A stretch of DNA of 64,000 bases. It comes from a bacterium (GTDB lineage Bacteria; Bacillota; Clostridia; Lachnospirales; Lachnospiraceae). Below are positions 1 through 8,711 of this stretch, piece by piece. The stretch covers positions 1 to 64,000 of the forward strand of contig JAUNGE010000009.1 of the NCBI GenBank assembly GCA_030524675.1. The letters are read 5' to 3'. The notes below the pieces were generated by a model. The model was not told where the DNA came from, made no database searches, and saw only the letters and a program-made list of their open reading frames with translations. How positions within the stretch are numbered: the stretch's first letter is position 1; the number at the start of each line of letters is the position of its first letter. The position numbers were made by a program, and so were the translations under genes.

Positions 1-2
1 AG

Positions 3-272
3 GATATGTTCACCAACCCTGTGCTGACGGAAATCGGCAAAAAGTACGGCAAGACTGCCGCTCAGACCGCCCTGCGTTTTCTGATGCAGAGTGATGTGGT
101 TATTATCCCAAAATCCACTCACAAGGAGCGGATGGAACAGAACTTCGACCTATTCGACTTCACCCTGAGTACCGAGGACATGGCCGCTATCGAAGCGCTG
201 GACGGCGGCGAAAGCCTGTTCTTCTCTCACTATGATCCCAAGACCGTGGAGTGGTTCATGTCGCTTCTGTAA
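3..272 (+). CDS. Aldo/keto reductase, C-terminal fragment (5' end outside window)
   Basis: The reading frame is open to the left edge, so only the last ~90 residues are seen. They match the end of NADPH-dependent aldo/keto reductases of the AKR5 type: the segment running through TALRFLMQSDVVIIPKSTHK is the cofactor-binding strand and helix (IPKS-type motif contacting the 2'-phosphate of NADPH), followed by the usual SxEDMAAIEALD end. It would reduce small aldehydes or ketones in the cytoplasm. The ATG at base 6 is almost certainly internal. Substrate cannot be told. Confidence 0.85.
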   Translation, partial: DMFTNPVLTEIGKKYGKTAAQTALRFLMQSDVVIIPKSTHKERMEQNFDLFDFTLSTEDMAAIEALDGGESLFFSHYDPKTVEWFMSLL

Positions 273-335
273 TTATTTTATTGCAGATAGGAACACTTTT
301 TACCAATGTAAATAGAACTGAGCTTCTCAAATTTG

Positions 336-401
336 TTTAAGAGTCTCGGGCGGGAATTCTCGGATATAAATAACCGAGAATTCCCGCCCGAGACTCTTAA
401 A
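336..401. repeat. 28-bp perfect inverted repeat with 10-nt loop
   Basis: Left arm 336-363 and right arm 374-401 are exact reverse complements; the loop 364-373 is A/T only. Neither side has a clear run of T, so a simple terminator is not certain, although it lies right after the aldo/keto reductase. The promoter of the next gene starts 7 bases later. Confidence 0.85.
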
Positions 402-407
402 AATTTA

Positions 408-436
408 TTGCTTTCTCCCAGCGAAAGGCTTATAAT
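408..436 (+). promoter_or_regulatory. SigA-type promoter for the antitoxin-like gene
   Basis: TTGCTT at 408-413, a 17-bp spacer, and TATAAT at 431-436. It is the only good promoter between the large hairpin and the small gene at 502. Confidence 0.7.
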
Positions 437-501
437 ATAAGTGAATCGGAAGTTAGCTTTACTTTTAGAAAAGCTGCATATACTATTGAAGGAGGTGTAT
501 T

Positions 502-687
502 ATGGCTACTTCGAGCATCACTCACAATTTTGTTATATCCAATCCAGAGAGTGTCAAACGTTTTATTGCTGCCATTGAAGAAGCAGAATATGACCGTACA
601 CCAAAACGGACACTTCCCGGACGTCAGTTGACTGATTCCAATGAAATCCTGGCACTCATGGCAAAAGAGGAAAAACAAAACACGTAA
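502..687 (+). CDS. Small antitoxin-like protein, 61 aa, without a partner gene
   Basis: The start is fixed by GAAGGAGG seven bases upstream of the ATG, and a consensus promoter precedes it, so this is a real gene despite its size. The N-terminus (SITHNFVI) and the length resemble small proteins often found in Lachnospiraceae and Oscillospiraceae as the first gene of two-gene toxin-antitoxin-like units, usually with a small toxin or acetyltransferase downstream. Here nothing follows on the same strand: the next gene is a convergent PIN toxin. I infer an orphan antitoxin or a solitary regulator. The family memory is moderate and the function unproven. Confidence 0.7.
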   Translation: MATSSITHNFVISNPESVKRFIAAIEEAEYDRTPKRTLPGRQLTDSNEILALMAKEEKQNT

Positions 688-739
688 ACAATCTTTTATC
701 GTCAGCCCTATCGCATAAGAAGAATTCCTGTCTTAATTT

Positions 740-1144
740 CTAAACAGCTAAAATACATGGCTCATTATATCCCGGTATCAGTGAATCGTGTGTAACAAAC
801 AGCATATTTTCAGTGGAAGCCTGACAAATCAGCATGCGATCAAATGGATCTTTATGTGGTGAGGCATTCTCATCCCGTTTTAATCCTGCCAAAGCATAAA
901 TATGTTTTTCTCTAATCGATATCCTTTGGAATCCCGATTGATCGCAGTATTCTGCGAGCTGTTCTGCCGACACTGGCATTGCATCAGGATGGGCCAGTCT
1001 TTTCAATTCTATCTCCCATAGAGAAACAATACTGTAATATATTTCATTTTCCTCGTTCTCAATCAGTTTTCTCGCCTTCTCCGGCAATTTCACATCATTG
1101 GATATCGCCCATAAAAGAATGTGTGTGTCTAATAAGATCTTCAT
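740..1144 (-). CDS. PIN-domain ribonuclease toxin (VapC-like)
   Basis: A 134-residue PIN protein. It starts MKILLDTH with the first acidic metal ligand Asp6, followed by Glu44 in SLWEIELK, the HKDPFDRML motif (Asp99, Asp102) and Asp120 in VTHD. These are the Mg2+-binding acids of the PIN nuclease site, so it should cleave RNA, probably tRNA or rRNA, when freed from its antitoxin. Its ATG overlaps the stop of the upstream antitoxin by four bases (ATGA), the usual toxin-antitoxin arrangement. It belongs to the common 'type II toxin-antitoxin system VapC' group with the DxHxLLW start. Confidence 0.9.
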   Translation of the reverse strand: MKILLDTHILLWAISNDVKLPEKARKLIENEENEIYYSIVSLWEIELKRLAHPDAMPVSAEQLAEYCDQSGFQRISIREKHIYALAGLKRDENASPHKDPFDRMLICQASTENMLFVTHDSLIPGYNEPCILAV

Positions 1145-1383
1145 ACCTCTCCTCCAAACATATCCTCAACTTCCGTATCCCACTTATCAAACTCATCCGG
1201 AACTTTAAATTTTCCTTCCGCTACTCCGATTCGCTTACTGGCGGGCTTCTTCGGGATCAATGTCATCTGAACAACCGCTTTACCGTTTCTCGCCAAATAA
1301 ATTACTTCTTCTTGTTTCGATTCAAGCAACTTTACCAACTTTGATAAATCACTTTTCGCTTCCAACATATTTACCTGAGTCAT
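1141..1383 (-). CDS. Phd/YefM-type antitoxin
   Basis: The 80-residue protein begins MTQVNMLEAKSDLSKLV, the typical Phd/YefM N-terminal DNA-binding fold (VNxxEAKxxLSxLV), and ends in an acidic tail (WDTEVEDMFG) that would wrap the toxin. I chose the ATG at 1383 because GGAGG lies seven bases upstream of it; the ATG two codons earlier is only one base from GGAGG, and the longer frame beginning MCKE has no ribosome binding site. It should neutralise the PIN toxin and repress its own operon through the palindrome at 1421-1439. Confidence 0.9.
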   Translation of the reverse strand: MTQVNMLEAKSDLSKLVKLLESKQEEVIYLARNGKAVVQMTLIPKKPASKRIGVAEGKFKVPDEFDKWDTEVEDMFGGEV

Positions 1384-1420
1384 ATTCATACCTCCAATCA
1401 GGATTTCTTTGCACAAGTTT

Positions 1421-1439
1421 ATTAGCTAGATTAGCTAAT
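1421..1439 (-). promoter_or_regulatory. Operator palindrome of the PIN/Phd operon
   Basis: ATTAGCTA, three bases, TAGCTAAT: a perfect 8-bp inverted repeat starting three bases downstream of the -10 box. This is where the Phd-type antitoxin is expected to bind for autorepression. Binding itself is inferred. Confidence 0.7.
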
Positions 1440-1442
1440 TAT

Positions 1443-1471
1443 ATTATATGCAATTTTCTGGATAATATCAA
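1443..1471 (-). promoter_or_regulatory. Promoter of the PIN/Phd operon
   Basis: On the minus strand TTGATA (1466-1471), 17 bp, TATAAT (1443-1448). The operator palindrome covers the expected transcription start. Confidence 0.8.
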
Positions 1472-1524
1472 GCTCAAATTGCTCTTTTTTGTCGCAATAT
1501 ATCTCTCGGAGTACGACGCATAAC

Positions 1525-1567
1525 AAAAAAGTACTGCTTAATTACCAAACTGGCAACCAGGCAGTAC
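1525..1567 (-). terminator. Rho-independent terminator of the purE-M-N-D operon
   Basis: On the minus strand GTACTGC pairs with GCAGTAC, enclosing a smaller CTGG/CCAG hairpin, and is followed by TTTTTT. It lies about 110 bases after the purD stop. Confidence 0.8.
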
Positions 1568-1674
1568 CTTATATTTTGTTACCTATGGATTTCCAAGGCA
1601 ACACTGTTTCCATATTACCTTTGTTTTCATATATTACCGATGTAAATAGGGCTGAACAACATATTTTACACTTC

Positions 1675-2952
1675 TTACAGCTCCATAACAGAAGCTGCAA
1701 TGTCATTTCTCTTATACTTATTCTGGAAAGAAATCCATTCTGTCGCCTCATACGCCTTGGCGCGCGCTTCCTTCAAAGTCGCACCAGTCGCTGTCACGCC
1801 GAGCACACGTCCTCCATTTGTCACAATGCGTCCCTGCTCGTCAAACTTCGTTCCGGAATGGAACACATAATAATCTTCTTTTCCCTCGAAAGCCTCGAGA
1901 CCTTCAATCGGAAATCCCTTCTCGTAATGAAGCGGATACCCGTCGGAAGCCAAAATCACGCATACTGTCGCCTTCTCATTGTCAAATTTCAGCTCCATCT
2001 CGCCCAGTTTTCCGTCAATGCACGCCTCAAATACATCCACAATGTCATTTTCCAGTCTCGGCAAGACCACCTGCGCCTCCGGATCACCGAATCTCGCATT
2101 GTATTCCAGTACCTTCGGGCCATCTGCTGTCAGCATCAGGCCGAAGAAAATCACGCCCTTAAACGGACGTCCCTCCGCCTTCATCGCATCCACAGTCGCC
2201 TGATAAATATGTTTCTGACAGAATGCATCGATTTCTTTTGTGTAGAATGGGCTCGGAGAGAAATTTCCCATACCGCCGGTATTCAGCCCCTCGTCGTTGT
2301 CCTTTGCCCGCTTGTGGTCCTGTGCAGAACTCATAATGCGGATGGTATCGCCGTCCACGAAGGAAAGTACCGACACCTCGCGCCCTGTCATAAATTCCTC
2401 GATGACAATCTCATTTCCTGCTGCACCGAACTTCTTGTCCAGCATCAGTTCCTTCACGCCCGCCTTTGCCTCTTCCAGATTCTGGCAGATCAGCACGCCT
2501 TTTCCGAGAGCCAGTCCATCTGCTTTTAACACGATTGGCATTTTCGCCGTCTCCAGATATGCCACCGCATCCTCTGGGGAGGTGAACGTCTCATATGCGG
2601 CAGTCGGGATGTTGTACTTCTTCATCAGGTTCTTGGAAAACGCCTTGGAACCTTCCAGAATCGCCGCATTTTTTCTTGGGCCGAATACACGCAGTCCCTT
2701 CTCCTCAAACACATCCACGATTCCGCCTACCAACGGGTCATCCATGCCAATCACGGTCAAATCAATCTCTTTTTCTTTTGCAAATGCTGCCAGCTTTTCA
2801 AACTCCATCGCTCCAATCGGCACGCACTCTGCCACCTGTGCAATTCCTGCATTTCCTGGTGCGCAGTAAATTTTATCTACTTTCGGACTCTGCGCCACTT
2901 TCCATGCAATCGCATGCTCTCTTCCGCCGCTTCCCACGATTAAAACTTTCAT
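1675..2952 (-). CDS. purD: Phosphoribosylamine-glycine ligase
   Basis: GAR synthetase joins glycine to phosphoribosylamine with ATP, the second step of purine synthesis. The N-terminus shows the dinucleotide-like GSGGREHA motif; the ATP-grasp part includes PIVLKADGLALGKGV and EYNARFGDPEAQ, which carries the metal-binding residues. At about 425 residues it has the usual full length. The ATG at 2952 is preferred over the in-frame GTG two codons upstream because GGAGG is nine bases from the ATG and only three from the GTG. It is the last gene of purE-purM-purN-purD, 46 bases after purN. Confidence 0.97.
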   Translation of the reverse strand: MKVLIVGSGGREHAIAWKVAQSPKVDKIYCAPGNAGIAQVAECVPIGAMEFEKLAAFAKEKEIDLTVIGMDDPLVGGIVDVFEEKGLRVFGPRKNAAILEGSKAFSKNLMKKYNIPTAAYETFTSPEDAVAYLETAKMPIVLKADGLALGKGVLICQNLEEAKAGVKELMLDKKFGAAGNEIVIEEFMTGREVSVLSFVDGDTIRIMSSAQDHKRAKDNDEGLNTGGMGNFSPSPFYTKEIDAFCQKHIYQATVDAMKAEGRPFKGVIFFGLMLTADGPKVLEYNARFGDPEAQVVLPRLENDIVDVFEACIDGKLGEMELKFDNEKATVCVILASDGYPLHYEKGFPIEGLEAFEGKEDYYVFHSGTKFDEQGRIVTNGGRVLGVTATGATLKEARAKAYEATEWISFQNKYKRNDIAASVMEL

Positions 2953-2998
2953 CGACACTTTCCTCCATCTTCCGCCATAGCTTCCTCAGATTTATTTC

Positions 2999-3592
2999 TT
3001 AGATTCTGTGATTTGCAATCATATCGATCGCCTGAGGCAAAATCACCCACTCTGCCTGCTCCATCACTCTACGCTGCAGCACTTGGGGCGTATCGCCAGG
3101 CTGTACCTCGACTGCCTTCTGCAGAATAATCGGGCCAGAATCCATGCCTTCATCCACAAAATGCACCGTAGCGCCAGTCACTTTCACGCCGCGCGCCAGA
3201 GCCGCCTCATGCACGCGCAGCCCGTAGAATCCCACGCCGCAGAAAGACGGAATCAGGGACGGATGAATGTTGATAATTCTGCCGCGGTAAGCCGCAATCA
3301 TCTCCTCCGGAATCTTTACCAGGTAGCCGGCCAGAACCAGAAGGTCCAAATTTCTCTTATTGATTTCCTGAAGCAGAGCCTGATTGAACAATTCTCTGGA
3401 CTCATAGGACTTCGGAGAAATACAAATTGCCTCAATCCCATGATTTCTTGCTCTCTCCAGTGCAAATGCCTTCGCATTGTTGCTGACAACCAGCTCTACT
3501 TTGGCATTGGTAATCTTTCCATTATCTATCGCATCCAAAATCGCCTGGAGATTCGTGCCTCCGCCGGACACCAGAACACCAACTCTTAACAT
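2999..3592 (-). CDS. purN: Phosphoribosylglycinamide formyltransferase
   Basis: The 197-residue GAR transformylase transfers the formyl group of 10-formyl-THF to GAR. The phosphate-binding [11 protein letters not shown] loop is at the N-terminus. The catalytic Asn and His are in the [12 protein letters not shown] segment near residue 107, and the catalytic Asp is in [11 protein letters not shown]. The ATG lies inside the end of purM (7-base overlap) with GGGAG seven bases upstream, suggesting translational coupling. Folate dependence ties it to the folate-uptake gene folT elsewhere in the window. Confidence 0.97.
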   Translation of the reverse strand: MLRVGVLVSGGGTNLQAILDAIDNGKITNAKVELVVSNNAKAFALERARNHGIEAICISPKSYESRELFNQALLQEINKRNLDLLVLAGYLVKIPEEMIAAYRGRIINIHPSLIPSFCGVGFYGLRVHEAALARGVKVTGATVHFVDEGMDSGPIILQKAVEVQPGDTPQVLQRRVMEQAEWVILPQAIDMIANHRI

Positions 3593-4611
3593 AAGGTCAC
3601 TCCCTTTTCTCCCTCTTCAACAGCTCCCAGAACATATGGCGTCTCGCCTGCTGCCTTCATGGCTTCCATTGTCTTCTCCACATCAGCCGGATCGACAGCG
3701 ACAATCATACCGATACCCATATTGAAGGTATTGTACATGATTTTCTCCTCAATCTCGCCCTTTGCTGCCAGCATCTTGAAGATTGCCGGAACCTCATAGC
3801 TGTCTTTGTGAATCACAGCTCTTGTGCCTTCCTTTAACATACGCGGTACATTCTCATAGAAACCGCCGCCTGTGATATGGCTGCAGGCTTTCACTGTCAC
3901 GCCAGCTTCTTTTATGCTCTTTAATGCCTTCACATAAATCTTTGTCGGTGCAATCAGCGCCTCGCCCAGAGTCTTTCCGAGCTCATCATAGTACGTATTC
4001 AGGCTTTCTTTTGTCATCTCAAACACATTGCGCACCAGAGAAAAACCATTGCTGTGTACACCGGAGGAAGCCATACCGATCAGCACATCGCCTGGCTTTA
4101 AGTTCTCACCTGTAATCAAATCCTTCTTATCTACCACACCAACTGCAAATCCAGCCAGGTCGTACTCGTCCACCGGATAGAATCCAGGCATCTCAGCCGT
4201 CTCACCGCCGACCAGAGCTGCACCAGACTGCTTGCATCCGTCTGCCACACCGCTCACGATGGTAGCAATCTTCTCTGGCACGTTTTTGCCACATGCGATA
4301 TAATCCAGGAAGAATAACGGCTCGCCGCCTGCACATGCCACGTCATTGACACACATAGCCACACAGTCAATACCCACCGTGTCATGCTTGTCCAGAAGGA
4401 ATGCCAGTTTCAGCTTTGTTCCCACGCCGTCTGTGCCAGACAGAAGCACCGGTTCTTCCATATCTTTGAAAGCGGCTGCGGAAAAAGCGCCGGAAAATCC
4501 GCCGATTCCTCCCATTACTTCCGGTCTCATGGTTCCCTTTACAAACTTCTTCATCAATTCTACAGACTGATATCCAGCTTCAATATCGACGCCAGCTTTT
4601 TTATAATCCAT
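3586..4611 (-). CDS. purM: Phosphoribosylformylglycinamidine cyclo-ligase
   Basis: AIR synthetase closes the imidazole ring using ATP (fifth step). The 341-residue protein has the family's glycine-rich IGGFSGAF stretch, the GTDGVGTK motif, [10 protein letters not shown] and the [11 protein letters not shown] segment. A GGAGG sits 11 bases before the ATG. It lies about 100 bases after purE and overlaps purN, so the three genes should be one transcript from the promoter upstream of purE. Confidence 0.97.
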   Translation of the reverse strand: MDYKKAGVDIEAGYQSVELMKKFVKGTMRPEVMGGIGGFSGAFSAAAFKDMEEPVLLSGTDGVGTKLKLAFLLDKHDTVGIDCVAMCVNDVACAGGEPLFFLDYIACGKNVPEKIATIVSGVADGCKQSGAALVGGETAEMPGFYPVDEYDLAGFAVGVVDKKDLITGENLKPGDVLIGMASSGVHSNGFSLVRNVFEMTKESLNTYYDELGKTLGEALIAPTKIYVKALKSIKEAGVTVKACSHITGGGFYENVPRMLKEGTRAVIHKDSYEVPAIFKMLAAKGEIEEKIMYNTFNMGIGMIVAVDPADVEKTMEAMKAAGETPYVLGAVEEGEKGVTLC

Positions 4612-4711
4612 CTCTTTCTTCCTCCGTCTTTCCTTCTATGTTTCTTTTTTTATGTTTACTGCTGCTATGCTTATTCCTACTTCTCTTACTTTTATATTTT
4701 TTCTTACTTTC

Positions 4712-5227
4712 TTATTTCATCTGTCCCAGATACTCTTTGTATCCAATCTCATCCAGCTTTTCTGCCTTTGCGACTACTTCATTTTTCATATCCTCAGAGA
4801 ACTGTTTCAGTTTTTCCAGCAATGCTGCATCTGAAGTAGCGAGAATCTTCGCTGCCAGAATACCCGCATTTTTTCCTCCATTGATCGCAACAGTCGCAAC
4901 CGGAATTCCGGATGGCATCTGTACAATCGAATACAGAGAATCCACGCCGCCCAGGTCAGATGTCTTCATCGGGATACCGATAACCGGCATCGGGAACAAT
5001 GCCGCACACATTCCTGGAAGATGTGCTGCCTTTCCTGCGCCTGCGATAATGACCTTAATTCCCTTCTCCTCTGCCGCCTTCGCCCATGCAAAAAATACAT
5101 CTGGTTCTCTGTGCGCAGAAATTATGGTCATCTCAAACTCAATTCCCATCTTTTTCAGAAAATCTGCCGCCTGCGCCATCACAGGCATATCTGAATCACT
5201 TCCCATTACAATTCCTACTTTTGCCAT
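4712..5227 (-). CDS. purE: 5-(carboxyamino)imidazole ribonucleotide mutase
   Basis: The 171-residue PurE shows the nucleotide-binding GSDSDMPVM at residues 9-17, the SAHREPD loop with the catalytic His, and the GAGKAAHLPGM loop. Its size fits bacterial class I PurE (N5-CAIR mutase), which normally works with PurK; no purK is in the window. It is the first gene of the purE-M-N-D operon with AGGAGG upstream of the ATG. The leader carries a good promoter, a long hairpin and three direct repeats that may be involved in purine control. Confidence 0.96.
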   Translation of the reverse strand: MAKVGIVMGSDSDMPVMAQAADFLKKMGIEFEMTIISAHREPDVFFAWAKAAEEKGIKVIIAGAGKAAHLPGMCAALFPMPVIGIPMKTSDLGGVDSLYSIVQMPSGIPVATVAINGGKNAGILAAKILATSDAALLEKLKQFSEDMKNEVVAKAEKLDEIGYKEYLGQMK

Positions 5228-5266
5228 CGTGCGTCCTCCTGTCTCATGTGCTGCTGATTGTTTTTT

Positions 5267-5369
5267 ACATCTTTACTTTTTATACATGTTTGCTTCTTCG
5301 TACATCTTTACTTTTTATTTATTCATTTTTCTAATAAGTAAGATTAATAAATTCATCTTTACTTATTAG
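5267..5369 (-). promoter_or_regulatory. purE leader: hairpin and three direct repeats
   Basis: On the minus strand the motif AGTAAAGATG occurs three times (plus positions about 5267-5277, 5302-5312 and 5353-5364). The first transcribed copy is part of a near-perfect hairpin (5331-5344 pairs with 5355-5369, one bulge). I do not recognise a PurR box or a guanine riboswitch here. Confidence 0.5.
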
Positions 5370-5371
5370 TA

Positions 5372-5400
5372 ATCATACAGTGTTTTTTATAGTTCGTCAA
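5372..5400 (-). promoter_or_regulatory. Promoter of the purE operon
   Basis: TTGACG (5395-5400), 17 bp, TATGAT (5372-5377) on the minus strand. The predicted start leaves a leader of about 140 nt. Confidence 0.8.
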
Positions 5401-5428
5401 GAGCAGATTCTACAAATTGAATCGCTAT

Positions 5429-7507
5429 TTACAGCGCCTCATTCAGCACTTCTGTTCTGGCCAGTGCAAATTTTCCATCCCGAATCACTGCAATCTTTTC
5501 CCCATCCGCTCTCACGGCAAAAATATCGCCCAACTCCGAGTATGGAATCGTGATATCTGTATGACAGTTGAAGTATGCCTTTGAGGCATCCTCTTTTCTC
5601 AAAATAGAAACTTCATTGTCCCTCGCCACAATCTCTTTTCCGTCCGGATTGTAGACTTTCGTATCCTCAGACCAGCTGTAGCAGGTATCGCCCACCGCAA
5701 AATGCGGCCCTGTCTTCTCCGCAATCAGAATCGGCAGCTTGTCCTGAATACCATACTGTATCCCCATCCGGTATGCCTTCGTGTTCGTTCCGATTGCGAA
5801 CTCGCCCATTGGCAAATGTTCCTGATTTTTGAAAATCATCTGGCGAACCAGCTTTCTGCTCTCTTCCTCCGTCTCCATGTTGGCGCAGCCGTAGTCCACC
5901 ACACGCCCATTTTCAAACCGAACGGTCAAATCCGCAAAGCAGATTCCTTCGATATACACTTTCTGCACATGGAGGAGTCCTTCTGTTCCGGCTAAAACCG
6001 GCGAGGTGAAGACTTCCCCCAGAGGAATGTTCACATCCGCCACACAGTTTTCAAAATTGGTCTCTCTCTGCGGGTCATGAAGCGTGTGAAGCTGCACGCG
6101 AAGGCAAGTTCGATTTTCTCCTCTTCCGGTAATCTCCACATATTCCGCCGTATCCAGCGCGTCGATAATCACCTGCTGAATTGCCTTATATTCCTCATAA
6201 TCCAGCGTATTTATCGCAATCGTCTCTGCAAAAATCTGCTCAAACTTCTCACGGCTGCTGCTGATTTCCGGACGCGGAAACGCGATGATGGTAAAGCTAG
6301 TCTCGTCTCCTGGAATGTAGTTGTTCACGAGCATGGACGACTCCATCCGCATCTCACGGAAAATTTCTTCCTGTTTTTCATGAAATGCAGGCGCCTGCGG
6401 ACAATTCACCGGTGCAAACGGTACTTCCCCAAATGTCTCCACCACAGCGGGACCTGCATACTCGGACGCCTCCTTCTGGTATCTCTCATATCCCACTTTC
6501 TGCATGGACAGTTTACGCTCTTTCAATGCCTTATCCAGGCAGAAAGCTACATCATATCTGTGGTCATACTCATACTGCCTGTTCGCAGGCGTTCCCTGGT
6601 ATCCCGCAATCCGGCCTGGAATCTTGTTGATGACAGAAACCGTTCCGCGATATAAGATAACCTGAAGTCCCATCTGGCGGAAATTTAAAATTGCCTGACG
6701 GATCATCCGCTCGAAGCCAAGTTCATAGCGAATCACCACACTCTTTTTCTTTGACAGGCTGCGCCCCATTACCTCGAATCCCTTGCGGTACCCTTCTGTG
6801 TAGGTATCTGCCATCTTTGCAATCGTCTCCTCCGGCAGTGTGTTCAAATAGGATGCAATCTGAAGTTCCGACTCTGAGATATACTCACCGAACTGGTACA
6901 GATAGCGCAGGTCCGATAAATCCGATTCCATAATGATATCCGCTGCAAAAGACAACGACGGGTCCACACCCTCGCGCACCCGATACACCACTCTCTCATC
7001 CGCATAATCGCTCACATACCAGTACAGCACATCCTTCACAGAGGAAAATTTGGGAAGTTCCTCATCCTCAAACAGATTGTACACCTGAATCAAGAGTTCA
7101 CCGATTTCCGTCAGACTAGTCAGGCGCATCTCATAGGCATCGGCAACGGCTGCCCGAATCTCTGCATACAAAAATGCCATGAGCGGTCCAAAATCCGCTC
7201 CCAGCCTCTTCGCGGCATAGGCAGGATTGGCAAAACTTACCTGATAGTTTTCTCCCAAAATATCTCCATACAGGGTCTGATTCCACACAGCGAGTTCTTC
7301 CAGAGTCATACTCTCCCAGGTATTTTTCTCCTTCCGCTCCACAACCTGTGTCAAAAGCAGATAAAACTCTGCCATCTTCTGAAAATATGTCTGAAACGGC
7401 TCTGCTGCTGTCTTCTCCTTCAGCATACCCTCAATCCGCTCCACAGCCAGACAGTAACGCTCTCTCACTGCGTCATTTTCTTCCCGAAACATGTCTCTGT
7501 AATCCAT
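5429..7507 (-). CDS. M29-family aminopeptidase with long N-terminal extension
   Basis: The C-terminal half (from about residue 380) is an M29 metallo-aminopeptidase (AmpS/PepS type): the strand ending in CVADVNIPLGEVFTSP supplies a metal-binding Glu, and HTDITIPYSELGDIF near the C-terminus gives the His and Asp ligands. The total of 692 residues is far above the usual ~410; the first ~280 residues are a helical extension I cannot assign beyond this enzyme group. It should remove N-terminal residues from peptides in the cytoplasm. ATG at 7507 is chosen because AAAGGA is nine bases upstream. It stands alone between purE and a small membrane protein gene. Confidence 0.85.
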   Translation of the reverse strand: MDYRDMFREENDAVRERYCLAVERIEGMLKEKTAAEPFQTYFQKMAEFYLLLTQVVERKEKNTWESMTLEELAVWNQTLYGDILGENYQVSFANPAYAAKRLGADFGPLMAFLYAEIRAAVADAYEMRLTSLTEIGELLIQVYNLFEDEELPKFSSVKDVLYWYVSDYADERVVYRVREGVDPSLSFAADIIMESDLSDLRYLYQFGEYISESELQIASYLNTLPEETIAKMADTYTEGYRKGFEVMGRSLSKKKSVVIRYELGFERMIRQAILNFRQMGLQVILYRGTVSVINKIPGRIAGYQGTPANRQYEYDHRYDVAFCLDKALKERKLSMQKVGYERYQKEASEYAGPAVVETFGEVPFAPVNCPQAPAFHEKQEEIFREMRMESSMLVNNYIPGDETSFTIIAFPRPEISSSREKFEQIFAETIAINTLDYEEYKAIQQVIIDALDTAEYVEITGRGENRTCLRVQLHTLHDPQRETNFENCVADVNIPLGEVFTSPVLAGTEGLLHVQKVYIEGICFADLTVRFENGRVVDYGCANMETEEESRKLVRQMIFKNQEHLPMGEFAIGTNTKAYRMGIQYGIQDKLPILIAEKTGPHFAVGDTCYSWSEDTKVYNPDGKEIVARDNEVSILRKEDASKAYFNCHTDITIPYSELGDIFAVRADGEKIAVIRDGKFALARTEVLNEAL

Positions 7508-7613
7508 TTTCACCATTCCTTTCCCAATCTCGTATCCCTATCCTTTTCCTTATCAATTTTCTTATGCTTCTCTCTGCCTGCCCCGATACAAGCCAAGTTG
7601 TGAATCTCTGCTC

Positions 7614-7952
7614 CTACAGCCCTGTCACAAATACAAGCACCCAGAATACGACTTCCAGCGACGTAAACAGAAAACTGATTTTGGAGAGAAGATAGTCCTT
7701 TTCCCTCTCAAAAAAAGAGCGGATCGCATAGTAAAATCCCAGAACAGCAAAAATAATGCTGAACAGGCACATCACCAGATAATTCAGAGGAATCTGTCCC
7801 GCTGTCTTCACTGCCTGCCGGAATCCAATTATCAGAAGAATCAGCGACACAATACACAGTCCGCTGGCAAATATGCTGCGCACGGCAAATGGCTTCCGAA
7901 TATAGGAGACTCTGGAAGTCATTTTTTTATTTCTCCATACTTTTCTGTCCAT
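7614..7952 (-). CDS. Small membrane protein (DUF6142-like)
   Basis: A 112-residue protein with a basic N-terminus and three hydrophobic segments (about residues 24-43, 58-78 and 92-111). The pattern and its position next to an M29 aminopeptidase recall the DUF6142 family of Lachnospiraceae, whose role is unknown. It is about 60 bases downstream of the VanZ-like gene on the same strand. No catalytic motif is visible. Confidence 0.7.
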   Translation of the reverse strand: MDRKVWRNKKMTSRVSYIRKPFAVRSIFASGLCIVSLILLIIGFRQAVKTAGQIPLNYLVMCLFSIIFAVLGFYYAIRSFFEREKDYLLSKISFLFTSLEVVFWVLVFVTGL

Positions 7953-8011
7953 GCTTTTTCCCCTTTCCCTTCATGCTTCATACCATCTTCATGCTTCGCA
8001 GCATTTATGGC

Positions 8012-8488
8012 TCACAATCGCCATCTGCGTTTTTTTTGCTGCTGCCTGCTGATTTTCTGTGCCGCCCCAAAACTCACATATCCCAAAATCACGCCGATCG
8101 TATTCAGCAGAATATCATCCACATCAAAGCTTCCCACTTTCGTCACCAGCTGTACCAGCTCGATAAACAGACTAAATCCCGCTCCTAACAGAATCGTGCA
8201 GTACCATTTCTCCCCTCTTCTGCTGATAAGGGGAAGGAAAAATCCAAACGGGAGAAACCAGATTACATTCCCCGCCAGATTCATAAACACAGCCATAAAA
8301 CCAAGCTGTCTGCGGTACACCCAAAACCTTCTAATTTCTCGAAACAAAACCAGATTGTAGGAATACGCCGCCTCTTCTCTCCCCGTGCGCCCAAACATTT
8401 CTGCAAAAAACACCAGATAGCTTAGACAGGCCAGATAGCAGAGAAAACACACCCATCCAAATCGTTGACTCCTGCTCTCAAATTTCAT
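8012..8488 (-). CDS. VanZ-like family membrane protein
   Basis: The 158-residue protein has four hydrophobic helices and the VanZ-like signature: MNLAGNVIWFLPFGFFLP, then the SLFIELVQLVTKVGSFDVDDILLNTIGVILGY block with the acidic ELxQ and DxDD residues. VanZ proteins give low-level teicoplanin resistance in enterococci, but the many chromosomal relatives have no proven role. A GAGGAG motif is just upstream of the ATG. The C-terminal tail is very basic (SRQQQKKRRWRL) and probably cytoplasmic. Confidence 0.85.
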   Translation of the reverse strand: MKFESRSQRFGWVCFLCYLACLSYLVFFAEMFGRTGREEAAYSYNLVLFREIRRFWVYRRQLGFMAVFMNLAGNVIWFLPFGFFLPLISRRGEKWYCTILLGAGFSLFIELVQLVTKVGSFDVDDILLNTIGVILGYVSFGAAQKISRQQQKKRRWRL

Positions 8489-8711
8489 ACTCCTCTTTCA
8501 ACTCTCCCATTTTCCCAATTTTTTTCCGGCGTCGCTCTTTTACGCTTCTTCTATGTAGGCCCAGCTTCTGAGCACAACAGGGGGCCGATGCTCTCTTTGC
8601 ACCAGTCCCCCATTTTTCCGGCAAATCTCCTTATCCTGGCAGATTTCCTGCTTTCCCCCTGCCCTGAATCTGTTTCTGCCTTTCTCTCCAGTAACTTTTG
8701 GTTCCAATCAC

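Noticed and set aside
1489-2529. Long plus-strand open frame of 346 codons opposite purD
   Set aside because: No ribosome binding site, no family motifs, and it mirrors the codon bias of purD on the other strand.
5228-5428. Guanine or PreQ1 riboswitch before purE
   Set aside because: The conserved loop-loop bases of purine riboswitches are absent; only a simple hairpin and repeats are seen.
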